13,241 bases of DNA, taken from assembly GCA_021442545.1 (NCBI GenBank), contig JABUSX010000405.1:1-13241 (forward strand). The letters run 5' to 3'. The notes below the pieces were generated by a model that saw nothing but the letters and a program-made list of their open reading frames with translations, made no database searches and was not told the DNA's origin. Of this stretch, positions 1-5,556 are shown one piece after another. The first letter of the stretch is position 1; each line of letters starts with the position of its first letter. The position numbers and the translations under genes are program-made. The DNA is from Eubacterium sp. (lineage in GTDB: Bacteria; Bacillota; Clostridia; Lachnospirales; Lachnospiraceae).

Positions 1-5
1 ATTTC

Positions 6-55
6 TTTACATTTCATCATCCATTTTTTACAGGACCGCACATCCGGATTTTACA
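6..55 (+). promoter_or_regulatory. Candidate PhoP-box-like hexamers upstream of the pst operon
   Basis: The hexamer TTTACA occurs at 6-11, 27-32 and 50-55, at 21- and 23-base intervals, close to two helical turns. Bacillus PhoP boxes are TT(A/T/C)ACA-type direct repeats, usually every 11 bp, so this looks like alternate sites of such an array ahead of a phosphate operon. The intermediate positions do not match, and the window begins only five bases upstream, so more copies may lie outside. The role is inferred from the motif and from the pst genes downstream. Confidence 0.3.
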
Positions 56-143
56 AGAGCTCTTTATTCTTATATCCGTGCACAAAAGAAACGACATGAG
101 GCTCTGATCGTTTCTGTGACAACAGGAGAGACGGATCTATAAA
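50..143 (+). promoter_or_regulatory. Candidate pst promoter region
   Basis: Two weak -10-like elements are visible: TATATC at 71-76, 15 bases after the TTTACA at 50-55, and TATAAA at 138-143, with no good -35 box. Response-regulator-activated pst promoters often lack a consensus -35, so either could be used. If the first is correct, the whole CCGG repeat array lies in the transcribed leader. The start point cannot be fixed from sequence alone. Confidence 0.22.
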
Positions 144-170
144 AGAAACGGAATTCTGTGAAAGCAGAAC

Positions 171-297
171 CGGAATGCCGGAAAGATCGAAACCGGAATG
201 CCGGAGAGAGTGACAACCGGAATGCCGGAAAGAGTGAAATCGGAATGCCGGAGAGAGTGACAACCGGAATGCCGGAAAGGACAGAACCGGAATCCTG
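171..297 (+). repeat. Tandem CCGGAATGCCGG mini-hairpin array in the pstS leader
   Basis: The core CGGAATGCCG starts at 171, 194, 218, 241 and 265, with a degenerate sixth copy (CGGAATCCTG) at 288. Spacing alternates 23, 24, 23, 24, 23, so the higher-order period is about 47. Spacers are purine rich (GAAAGAGTGAC, GAGAGAGTGAC, GAAAGATCGA). Most copies contain CCGG-AATG-CCGG, a 4-bp stem with a 4-base loop, so the leader RNA would be a string of small hairpins. The array ends 46 bases before the pstS start. It can be read through in the pstS frame, but the 23/24 alternation, the Shine-Dalgarno and the signal peptide at 344 argue that it is untranslated. Confidence 0.85.
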
Positions 298-343
298 CAA
301 AGAGCCGAAGAAAAACCAAAAAAGAAAAGATGAGGAAAAAAAC

Positions 344-1186
344 ATGAAAAAGAAAGCAATGATTCTTGCGTTGGCAGTTGGTACAGTGACATGCCTGATG
401 GGCTGCGGAGCAAAGGAAGCCGGGGCGGCAGAGATGGGCAAAGTTTCCGGTACGGTTTCCACGGACGGATCCACATCCATGGAAAAGGTTATCGGCGCTC
501 TGGGTGAGGCTTTTATGGAAATGAACAAAGATGCCAGCTTCACTTACAACCCGACCGGCAGCGGCAGCGGGATCACGGCAGCGGAAAACGGAACCTGCGA
601 CATCGGTCTTTCGAGCCGGCATCTGAAAGAAGAAGAGCTTGCCAAGGGTCTTGAGGAGACAGAACTTGCCATCGACGGGATTGCCGTGATCGTAAATATA
701 AACAATGAGGCGCAGGATCTTACTCTGGAAGAGATTGCCGATATCTACACCGGCGAGATCACGAACTGGTCGGAAGTCGGCGGAGCAGATGCAGAAATCG
801 TCGTGATCGGCCGTGAAGCCGGAAGCGGAACACGTGATGGTTTTGAATCCATAACCGGTACGGAAGATGCCTGCGTGCTGCGTCAGGAACTGACTTCGAC
901 GGGTGATGTGATCGCAACGGTGAAGAGCAACGAGAACGCGATTGGTTATGCATCTCTGGCTTCTGTAAAAGACGACGTTGCCATGGTTGCTGTCGATGGT
1001 GTTGAGCCGAGTTCGGAAACGATTCTGGACGGAAGCTATGCGATCCAGAGACCTTTCATTCTGGTTACGAAAGAAGACCGCGAGCTTTCCGAGGCGGCGC
1101 AGGCGTTTATGGATTTCGCCCTCTCTGAAGATGCCATGGAAATTATCGTGAGTGCCGGCGTAGTTCCTGCAGCACAGGAGTTATAA
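344..1186 (+). CDS. pstS: Phosphate ABC transporter substrate-binding lipoprotein PstS
   Basis: Periplasmic-type phosphate receptor of the PstSCAB importer, anchored outside the membrane as a lipoprotein. The 280-residue protein has a basic N-terminus, a hydrophobic segment (residues 5-16) and a lipobox LMGC with the lipidated Cys21. Phosphate-contacting loops of the family are visible: STDGSTSM (39-46), TGSGSGI (71-77), DIGLSSR (86-92) and GREAGSGTRD (156-165). I chose ATG 344 because GAGGA lies 7 bases upstream and the signal peptide begins there. The frame stays open back to 158, but that part is encoded by the CCGG repeat array and looks like leader. The stop codon abuts pstC directly. 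Length is normal for short clostridial PstS proteins. Induction by phosphate starvation is known for the family. Confidence 0.96.
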   Translation: MKKKAMILALAVGTVTCLMGCGAKEAGAAEMGKVSGTVSTDGSTSMEKVIGALGEAFMEMNKDASFTYNPTGSGSGITAAENGTCDIGLSSRHLKEEELAKGLEETELAIDGIAVIVNINNEAQDLTLEEIADIYTGEITNWSEVGGADAEIVVIGREAGSGTRDGFESITGTEDACVLRQELTSTGDVIATVKSNENAIGYASLASVKDDVAMVAVDGVEPSSETILDGSYAIQRPFILVTKEDRELSEAAQAFMDFALSEDAMEIIVSAGVVPAAQEL

Positions 1187-2050
1187 ATGAACAAAGCAGC
1201 AGATAAGATTATGCACGGTTTGTTCCTGGTCTGCGGCCTGATTGCCATAGCCTGCGTATGTACCATTACCATATATCTGATCATATCGGGCATTCCGGCA
1301 ATCAAGGAAATCGGCATAGTTAAGTTCTTATTCGGAACAACATGGGCTTCTACCGCAAAGGAGCCCATGTTCGGAATACTTCCGTTCATATTGACAAGTA
1401 TATTCGGAACCCTTGGCGCAATTCTGATTGGTGTTCCGGTCGGCTTTTTTACGGCACTGTATCTCTCCAAGTTTGCCAATCTCCATATAAAAAAGACGGT
1501 CGGTTTTGTGGTAACGCTTCTTGCTTCCATTCCGTCTGTTGTATACGGTCTCGTGGGAATGCTGGTTCTGGTTCCTGCGATCCGTACCGTTTTCGGGATC
1601 CCCGACGGTGCCACGCTTTTTGCGGCGATCCTGGTTCTTGCAATCATGATCCTGCCGTCCATCATCAGCGTATCCATGACGGCTCTGGATGCCGTTCCGC
1701 AGAAGTATGAGCACGGGGCGCTGGCCCTGGGTGCAACGGAATGTGAGACCTATCTGAAGGTATCCGTGCCGGCGGCAAAATCAGGAATCATTGCTTCCAT
1801 CGTTCTGGGCGTCGGAAGAGCCATCGGCGAAGCCATGGCCGTTATGATGGTTTCGGGAAACGTTGCCAATATGCCGAAACTCTTCGGTTCCGTGCGTTTC
1901 CTTACAACGGCGATCGCTTCCGAGATGTCTTATGCTTCCGGGCTTCAGAAAGAAGCACTTTTTTCGATCGCACTTGTCCTGTTTGTTTTCATTATGCTGA
2001 TCAATCTTGTACTCCGCAAAGTCATGAAGGGAGGAAAGGAAAACGCATGA
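1187..2050 (+). CDS. pstC: Phosphate ABC transporter permease PstC
   Basis: Inner-membrane permease subunit that pairs with PstA to form the phosphate channel. The 287-residue protein has about six hydrophobic helices and a MetI-like (BPD_transp_1) fold. The EAA-type coupling loop that contacts PstB is visible around residues 166-200 (QKYEHGALALGATE), followed by GVGRAIGEAMAV, a PstC hallmark. The start follows the pstS stop with no intervening base, with AGGAG at 1176-1180 inside the end of pstS, so the two are translationally coupled. The 3' end contains a purine-rich Shine-Dalgarno-like stretch (2027-2040) that appears to serve a micro-ORF overlapping its stop rather than pstA. Confidence 0.95.
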   Translation: MNKAADKIMHGLFLVCGLIAIACVCTITIYLIISGIPAIKEIGIVKFLFGTTWASTAKEPMFGILPFILTSIFGTLGAILIGVPVGFFTALYLSKFANLHIKKTVGFVVTLLASIPSVVYGLVGMLVLVPAIRTVFGIPDGATLFAAILVLAIMILPSIISVSMTALDAVPQKYEHGALALGATECETYLKVSVPAAKSGIIASIVLGVGRAIGEAMAVMMVSGNVANMPKLFGSVRFLTTAIASEMSYASGLQKEALFSIALVLFVFIMLINLVLRKVMKGGKENA

Positions 2051-2103
2051 GAACGGATCAGAGATATTCGGATGCGGCGAAGAGAGATCAGGCAGACATA
2101 TGA
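2047..2103 (+). CDS. Possible 18-codon micro-ORF overlapping the pstC stop
   Basis: Encodes MRTDQRYSDAAKRDQADI. Its ATG overlaps the pstC TGA in an ATGA junction and sits 6-12 bases after a very strong purine tract, AAGGGAGGAAAGGA (2027-2040). Its own TGA overlaps the ATG of a second micro-ORF. The product is hydrophilic and resembles nothing I recognise. It may be a real coupling peptide between pstC and pstA, or simply the remnant of a once closer pstC-pstA junction. It is listed because the ribosome binding site is better than the one in front of pstA. Confidence 0.25.
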   Translation: MRTDQRYSDAAKRDQADI

Positions 2104-2168
2104 AAAGGATTCAGGTATTTCATAACCTGATGAAGAGAGATTGGAACGAAAATGAAAACGAATATTGA
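2100..2168 (+). CDS. Possible 22-codon micro-ORF overlapping the pstA start
   Basis: Starts in an ATGA overlap with the preceding micro-ORF and ends with TGA at 2166-2168, 17 bases inside pstA. The peptide, MKRIQVFHNLMKRDWNENENEY, is charged and unrecognised. Only a weak AGG lies 7 bases upstream. Its significance is the continuous chain pstC, micro-ORF 1, micro-ORF 2, pstA with no untranslated gap, which could deliver ribosomes to the weak pstA start. Confidence 0.2.
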   Translation: MKRIQVFHNLMKRDWNENENEY

Positions 2169-3012
2169 AAAAACACGCAAAATAAAAGAGAGGGCATGGA
2201 AGATCGTCATGCTGATCTGTGCTGCCCTGACCTGTGCCATCCTGATTTTCATCATCGGCTATGTCTTTGTGCAGGGTGTCGGCGGTCTCAGCATCGAATT
2301 TCTGACCACAAAGCCCAGCTATCTTTCCGGAAACATCGGCATTCTTCCCGATATTCTGAACACGGTCTATATTCTGATCGTGTCGATCCTCGTACTGCTC
2401 CCTCTGGGAGTCGGTGCGGCCATCTACTTAAGTGAATATGCGACGAATCATAGGATCGTCAAGCTTGTGGACTATGCCGCAGAGATCCTTTCCGGCATTC
2501 CGTCCATCATCTACGGGCTTGTCGGCATGCTGTTCTTCTGTCAGTTCCTGAATATGAAGACATCACTTCTTGCCGGTGCTCTGACGCTGGTGGTAATGAA
2601 CCTTCCGACGATCATGAGAACGACGCGAGAAAGCCTTCTTACTGTTCAGAAGGGGCTGCGGGAAGGAGCCTATGCACTCGGCGCGTCCAAATGGAGAGTC
2701 GTCCGGACGATCGTCATTCCGGAATGTCTGGACGGTATTATTACCGGATGCATTCTTTCTGCAGGCAGGATCCTGGGAGAATCGGCGGCACTCCTGTTTA
2801 CGGCCGGCTTTGCCCATACGCTCCATGGTTTCTTCGACGGGATCACGAGCTCCGGAGCCACCCTGACCGTAGCACTTTATGTATATGCCAAGGAACAGGG
2901 AGAATTTCAGATTGCTTTTTCAATCGCTGTGATCCTTCTGATCCTTGCAGTGATCGTGAATCTCTGTGCAGTCGGTGTGAAAAGGCATTTTCAGAAAAAG
3001 AAGAGCATTTAA
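2152..3012 (+). CDS. pstA: Phosphate ABC transporter permease PstA
   Basis: Second membrane subunit of the phosphate channel, partner of PstC and docking site for PstB. The 286-residue protein has a basic N-terminus, a first membrane helix near residues 18-41 and five further hydrophobic segments. The EAA coupling loop is at about 168-196 (GLREGAYALGASKWRVV). SGIPSIIYGLVGMLF in the middle is typical of PstA/PstC proteins. The ribosome binding site is poor (GGAA 5 bases before the ATG), and the frame cannot be extended upstream because of a TGA at 2128-2130, so the start is well fixed but probably depends on coupling from upstream translation. A 149-base gap separates it from pstB. Confidence 0.95.
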   Translation: MKTNIEKTRKIKERAWKIVMLICAALTCAILIFIIGYVFVQGVGGLSIEFLTTKPSYLSGNIGILPDILNTVYILIVSILVLLPLGVGAAIYLSEYATNHRIVKLVDYAAEILSGIPSIIYGLVGMLFFCQFLNMKTSLLAGALTLVVMNLPTIMRTTRESLLTVQKGLREGAYALGASKWRVVRTIVIPECLDGIITGCILSAGRILGESAALLFTAGFAHTLHGFFDGITSSGATLTVALYVYAKEQGEFQIAFSIAVILLILAVIVNLCAVGVKRHFQKKKSI

Positions 3013-3051
3013 CTGCCTTCAGAAGTTCTGCGAAAAAACAAATACAAAATG

Positions 3052-3108
3052 GCTGCAGCAGTTCCACAGTAAAGAAAAATCACATACGGAAAAAGCTGCA
3101 GCGGTTCC
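3052..3108 (+). repeat. Short direct repeat in the pstA-pstB gap
   Basis: GCTGCAGCAGTTCC (3052-3065) recurs as GCTGCAGCGGTTCC (3095-3108), 43 bases apart with one mismatch. Each copy contains the 8-bp self-complementary GCTGCAGC, so the copies could also pair with each other. No terminator T-run follows, so transcription is expected to continue into pstB. The function is unknown. Confidence 0.5.
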
Positions 3109-3161
3109 CGGGAAATAGATGAGTGAACCGGTGAGACGTTAACAACACGAGGATGTACAAC

Positions 3162-3911
3162 ATGGAAAAATTTACGATAGAGAACCTGGATCTTTTTTAC
3201 GGAGAATTTCATGCATTAAAGAGCATTGATATGAGAATCCCGGAGCATGAAGTCACGGCTTTTATCGGGCCGAGCGGCTGCGGAAAATCCACGTTTCTGA
3301 AAACGCTGAACCGCATGAATGATCTTGTTGAAAACTGCAGGATCACGGGAAGCGTAAAGCTGGACGGAGAAGATATATATAAGGACAACAAAGTAAGCGA
3401 ACTTCGGAAAAGAGTCGGAATGGTCTTTCAGCAGCCGAATCCCTTCCCGATGAGCATTTATGACAATATCGCCTTCGGACCGCGGACGCACGGCATCCGC
3501 AATAAAGCTCAGCTGGATGAGATCGTCGAAAAGTCGCTGCAGCAGGCGGCGATCTGGGAAGAATGCAAGGACCGCCTGAAAAAGAATGCCCTCGGAATGA
3601 GCGGCGGACAGCAGCAGAGGCTCTGCATAGCCAGAGCACTTGCCGTCGATCCGGAAGTTCTTCTCATGGATGAACCGACGAGCGCTCTGGACCCGATTTC
3701 CACGTCGAAAATTGAAGATCTGGTTCTGGAACTGAAGGATCGCTATACGATCATCATGGTCACCCACAATATGCAGCAGGCTGCACGTGTTTCGGATAAT
3801 ACGGCCTTCTTCCTGCTGGGCGACATGATCGAGTTTGACAAAACAGAAAAAATTTTCTCGACTCCTTCCAATAAGAAAACAGAAGATTACATAACCGGCA
3901 GATTCGGATAA
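3162..3911 (+). CDS. pstB: Phosphate ABC transporter ATP-binding protein PstB
   Basis: Cytoplasmic ATPase that drives PstCA. The 249-residue protein shows all ABC motifs in order: Walker [10 protein letters not shown] (36-44), Q-loop VFQQPNPFP, signature [16 protein letters not shown], Walker [14 protein letters not shown] and switch histidine in VTHNMQQ. The [13 protein letters not shown] stretch is typical of PstB. I prefer ATG 3162 over the in-frame ATG 3153 because GAGG (3149-3152) directly abuts 3153 but is 9 bases from 3162; the difference is only three residues. It lies between pstA and phoU on the same strand in the conserved pst order. Confidence 0.97.
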   Translation: MEKFTIENLDLFYGEFHALKSIDMRIPEHEVTAFIGPSGCGKSTFLKTLNRMNDLVENCRITGSVKLDGEDIYKDNKVSELRKRVGMVFQQPNPFPMSIYDNIAFGPRTHGIRNKAQLDEIVEKSLQQAAIWEECKDRLKKNALGMSGGQQQRLCIARALAVDPEVLLMDEPTSALDPISTSKIEDLVLELKDRYTIIMVTHNMQQAARVSDNTAFFLLGDMIEFDKTEKIFSTPSNKKTEDYITGRFG

Positions 3912-3960
3912 GGAATCTGTAAAAACACCCGAAAAAGAATCTTAGAGGCAAAGTGAAGGA

Positions 3961-3975
3961 CGGAAATCATTTCCG
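3961..3975. promoter_or_regulatory. 15-bp dyad just before phoU
   Basis: CGGAAAT-C-ATTTCCG is a perfect 7+1+7 palindrome that ends 8 bases before the phoU Shine-Dalgarno AAGGA (3984-3988). As RNA it could give a 5-bp stem with a 5-base loop beside the ribosome binding site; as DNA it could be an operator. Neither role is demonstrated by the sequence. Confidence 0.35.
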
Positions 3976-3993
3976 GCTGAAGAAAGGAAAAAA

Positions 3994-4653
3994 ATGGCTA
4001 GAGAAAGTTATGATCGGCAGCTGAAGTATCTGAAGGATCAGATGCTTTTGCTGGGAAGTATGCTTCAGGAAGCACTCAGCGAAACGATACGGGCCCTCGT
4101 CACACAGGATGTGGAAAAGGCCAGAAGCGTATCAGCAGGAGATGAGCGGATCAATGCACAGGTCAGACGCATCGAGCAGGAATGCTACATGCTCTTTCTG
4201 CGGCAGCAGCCGATCGCAAAGGATCTGCGGAGCGTTTCCGCGGTGATGAAGATGATCACGGATATGGAACGGATCGGAGATCACGCGGCAGATATTTCCG
4301 AACTTGTGATCTATATGAGCAAAGAGCCCTATCCGGAAGAGATACATGTGATTGAGCAGATGGCAAAAGAAACAACGGTCATGCTGATCGAGGCAGTGGA
4401 CGCCTTTGCCGGAAAAAGCGTTGAAAAGGCAGAAGGTGTGATCCGAAGAGATGATCGTGTAGACAAACTTTTTGTGCAGGTCAAAAAGGATATCTGCGAA
4501 CATATGAAGACCATCGACACCACGAAGAGCACGATGATCGAACTGGATCTTCTTATGGTTGCAAAATACTTTGAGCGGATCGGAGATCATGCGACGAATA
4601 TTGCGGAGTGGGTGCTGTTTTCAATTTCAGGAGATGTCTCCGAAATAAGCTGA
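3994..4653 (+). CDS. phoU: Phosphate-uptake regulator PhoU
   Basis: Peripheral cytoplasmic regulator that restrains Pst transport and, in species with a PhoR-type kinase, keeps Pho signalling off when phosphate is plentiful. The 219-residue protein is two PhoU repeats of helical bundles. Each ends in the metal-binding E/D-xxx-D signature: DMERIGDHAAD (90-100) and YFERIGDHATN (192-202). Length is typical. AAGGA lies 5 bases before the ATG. It is the last gene of the pst operon and 82 bases after pstB. No PhoB/PhoR pair is in the window, so the signalling partner must lie elsewhere. Confidence 0.95.
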   Translation: MARESYDRQLKYLKDQMLLLGSMLQEALSETIRALVTQDVEKARSVSAGDERINAQVRRIEQECYMLFLRQQPIAKDLRSVSAVMKMITDMERIGDHAADISELVIYMSKEPYPEEIHVIEQMAKETTVMLIEAVDAFAGKSVEKAEGVIRRDDRVDKLFVQVKKDICEHMKTIDTTKSTMIELDLLMVAKYFERIGDHATNIAEWVLFSISGDVSEIS

Positions 4654-4762
4654 GCAGGGAGCGGCGAAATAACGGTCAAAGTGATAAGATCCGAAACCGT
4701 ATCGTGGCAGAGCGGAATTTTTCCTGTGGAAAAAATCCCGGCGGAGTCCTAAAATGGTAGCA

Positions 4763-4834
4763 GTGCCGGAAAACATATGTAGGGGCATGTTGTGAGATTT
4801 TCCGGAATGGAGCGATCCCCGATTGTTCCGGCAC
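4763..4834 (+). other. Leader with three mutually competing complementary segments
   Basis: In the 237-base phoU to thioesterase gap, segment A (GTGCCGGAAAA, 4763-4773) can pair with B (TTTTCCGG, 4798-4805; 8 bp) or with C (TTCCGGCAC, 4826-4834; 9 bp). CCGGAA in B (4802-4807) can also pair with C (6 bp). These pairings exclude each other, as in attenuators, but no T-run follows any of them. The self-complementary CCGG core makes such overlaps easier to get by chance. The rest of the gap shows no gene. Confidence 0.35.
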
Positions 4835-4890
4835 CCTGATCAAAAATCATACAGACATCGCTGACAGGATTTTGAAAGGGAGAATGAAAG

Positions 4891-5310
4891 ATGCCGACGC
4901 TTGAAGAAATACGAGAACGGTTTTCCGGAGACAAATATGCAACCGAGACCACGGGGATCGTGATCCGCTCTGCGGAGCCGGGACACGCGGTCTGTGATCT
5001 GCCGATCACGCCGAAGATTTTAAACGCAAACAATGTGCCTATGGGAGGTGCCGTATTTACCCTGGCAGATTTTGCCGCGGCCATTGCGGCAAACGGATTC
5101 AGCGAGGAGATCACGGTCTCCCAGCAGGTTTCCGTAACTTTTCTGGCTGCCGCAAAAGGTTCTGTGCTGACGGCGGATGCACGCTGCCTAAAGGCCGGCC
5201 GGAAGACATGTCTTTACGAGGTCAATATCACAGATGATGCCGGCGTTTTCGTGGCACACGCAACGTCGAACGGGTTTACGGTAGGGAAGTTTGTAAAACC
5301 TGTATCGTGA
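4891..5310 (+). CDS. PaaI-like hotdog-fold acyl-CoA thioesterase
   Basis: Probable cytoplasmic thioesterase of the PaaI/YdiI hotdog superfamily, hydrolysing an acyl-CoA to free acid and CoA. The 139-residue length is right for a single hotdog domain. The active-site helix region is at about 50-70, with NNVPMGGAVFTLADFAAAIA matching the family pattern N-x-x-x-HGG-x-x-F-x-LAD. The usual His before GG is Met here. A later conserved stretch is SVTFLAAAKGSVLTADARCL. GGGAG lies 8 bases before the ATG. It follows phoU by 237 bases with no terminator, so it may be partly cotranscribed with pst; it ends before a terminator and a separate operon encoding an acyl-CoA dehydrogenase fusion. Substrate cannot be read from the sequence. 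Confidence 0.85.
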   Translation: MPTLEEIRERFSGDKYATETTGIVIRSAEPGHAVCDLPITPKILNANNVPMGGAVFTLADFAAAIAANGFSEEITVSQQVSVTFLAAAKGSVLTADARCLKAGRKTCLYEVNITDDAGVFVAHATSNGFTVGKFVKPVS

Positions 5311-5354
5311 AACCTGTATCGTGAATCCTATATCGTGAACCCTGTATCGTGAAC
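5299..5354 (+). repeat. 14-bp tandem repeat spanning the thioesterase stop codon
   Basis: Units CCTGTATCGTGAAA begin at 5299, 5313, 5327 (CCTATATCGTGAAC) and 5341, with a degenerate fifth (CGCTTTTCGTATAA) at 5355. The first unit encodes the last residues of the thioesterase (P-V-S) and its TGA at 5308-5310. Because 14 is not a multiple of three, copies shift frame, but reading from the gene always meets the TGA in the first unit. No flanking mobile element is seen; replication slippage is the likely origin. Confidence 0.85.
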
Positions 5355-5375
5355 CGCTTTTCGTATAAAATGAGG

Positions 5376-5414
5376 TCTTCAGACTTCGGATAAAGGACCT
5401 TTCTGAAGAAGTCT
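5376..5414 (+). other. Alternative overlapping hairpins before the terminator
   Basis: TCTTCAGA (5376-5383) pairs perfectly with TCTGAAGA (5402-5409), while AGACTTC (5381-5387) pairs with GAAGTCT (5408-5414). The two stems share bases and cannot form together. A further match, AGGTC (5373-5377) with GACCT (5396-5400), also competes. There is no T-run here; the true terminator is about 30 bases downstream. Confidence 0.4.
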
Positions 5415-5442
5415 CTCAATATCTCTGCTCACAATAGTATAC

Positions 5443-5472
5443 AACAGGTGGTGTTGACCGCCTGTTTTTTTT
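5443..5472 (+). terminator. Rho-independent terminator after the thioesterase gene
   Basis: AACAGGTGG (5443-5451) pairs with CCGCCTGTT (5458-5466), 9 bp including one G-T wobble, around the loop TGTTGA, and merges into eight Ts (5465-5472). It closes the pst/thioesterase transcript and separates it from the acyl-CoA dehydrogenase operon. Confidence 0.9.
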
Positions 5473-5550
5473 ATGTTAATATCACAAATATACGTGCTTT
5501 TGAGAATTCGTATTAGTAAAAAATGTATAAAAAATGTGTAAAAAGGAGGT
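5473..5550 (+). promoter_or_regulatory. Promoter region and Shine-Dalgarno of the dehydrogenase-flavodiiron operon
   Basis: This AT-rich stretch lies between the terminator and the operon. A -10-like TATAAA is at 5526-5531 and TTGAGA, a possible -35, at 5500-5505, but the 20-base spacing is long, so the exact promoter is uncertain. An imperfect dyad TGTTA-ATA-TCACA (5474-5486) could be an operator; its spacing does not fit Rex or FNR/CRP sites. AAGGAGGT (5543-5550) is a near-perfect ribosome binding site 6 bases before the ATG, consistent with high expression. Confidence 0.4.
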
Positions 5551-5556
5551 AGAGAA

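Noticed and set aside
158..343. N-terminal extension of PstS by 62 residues from an upstream ATG
   Set aside because: The extension is encoded by the CCGG repeat array, lacks a ribosome binding site and would bury the lipoprotein signal peptide; ATG 344 has both a Shine-Dalgarno and the signal.
51..622. Long reverse-strand frames over the pstS leader with repeated F-R-H-S-G-like residues
   Set aside because: They are translations of the CCGG tandem repeat and run antisense into pstS; no start signals.
4718..4735. TTTTTCC-TGT-GGAAAAA as a terminator after phoU
   Set aside because: The stem is short and A/T-rich and no T-run follows on the + strand.
5474..5487. Possible Rex or FNR/CRP operator before the dehydrogenase operon
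   Set aside because: The half-sites TGTTA and TCACA are only 3 bases apart and differ at one position, which does not fit the spacing of either regulator; kept only as an unnamed dyad.
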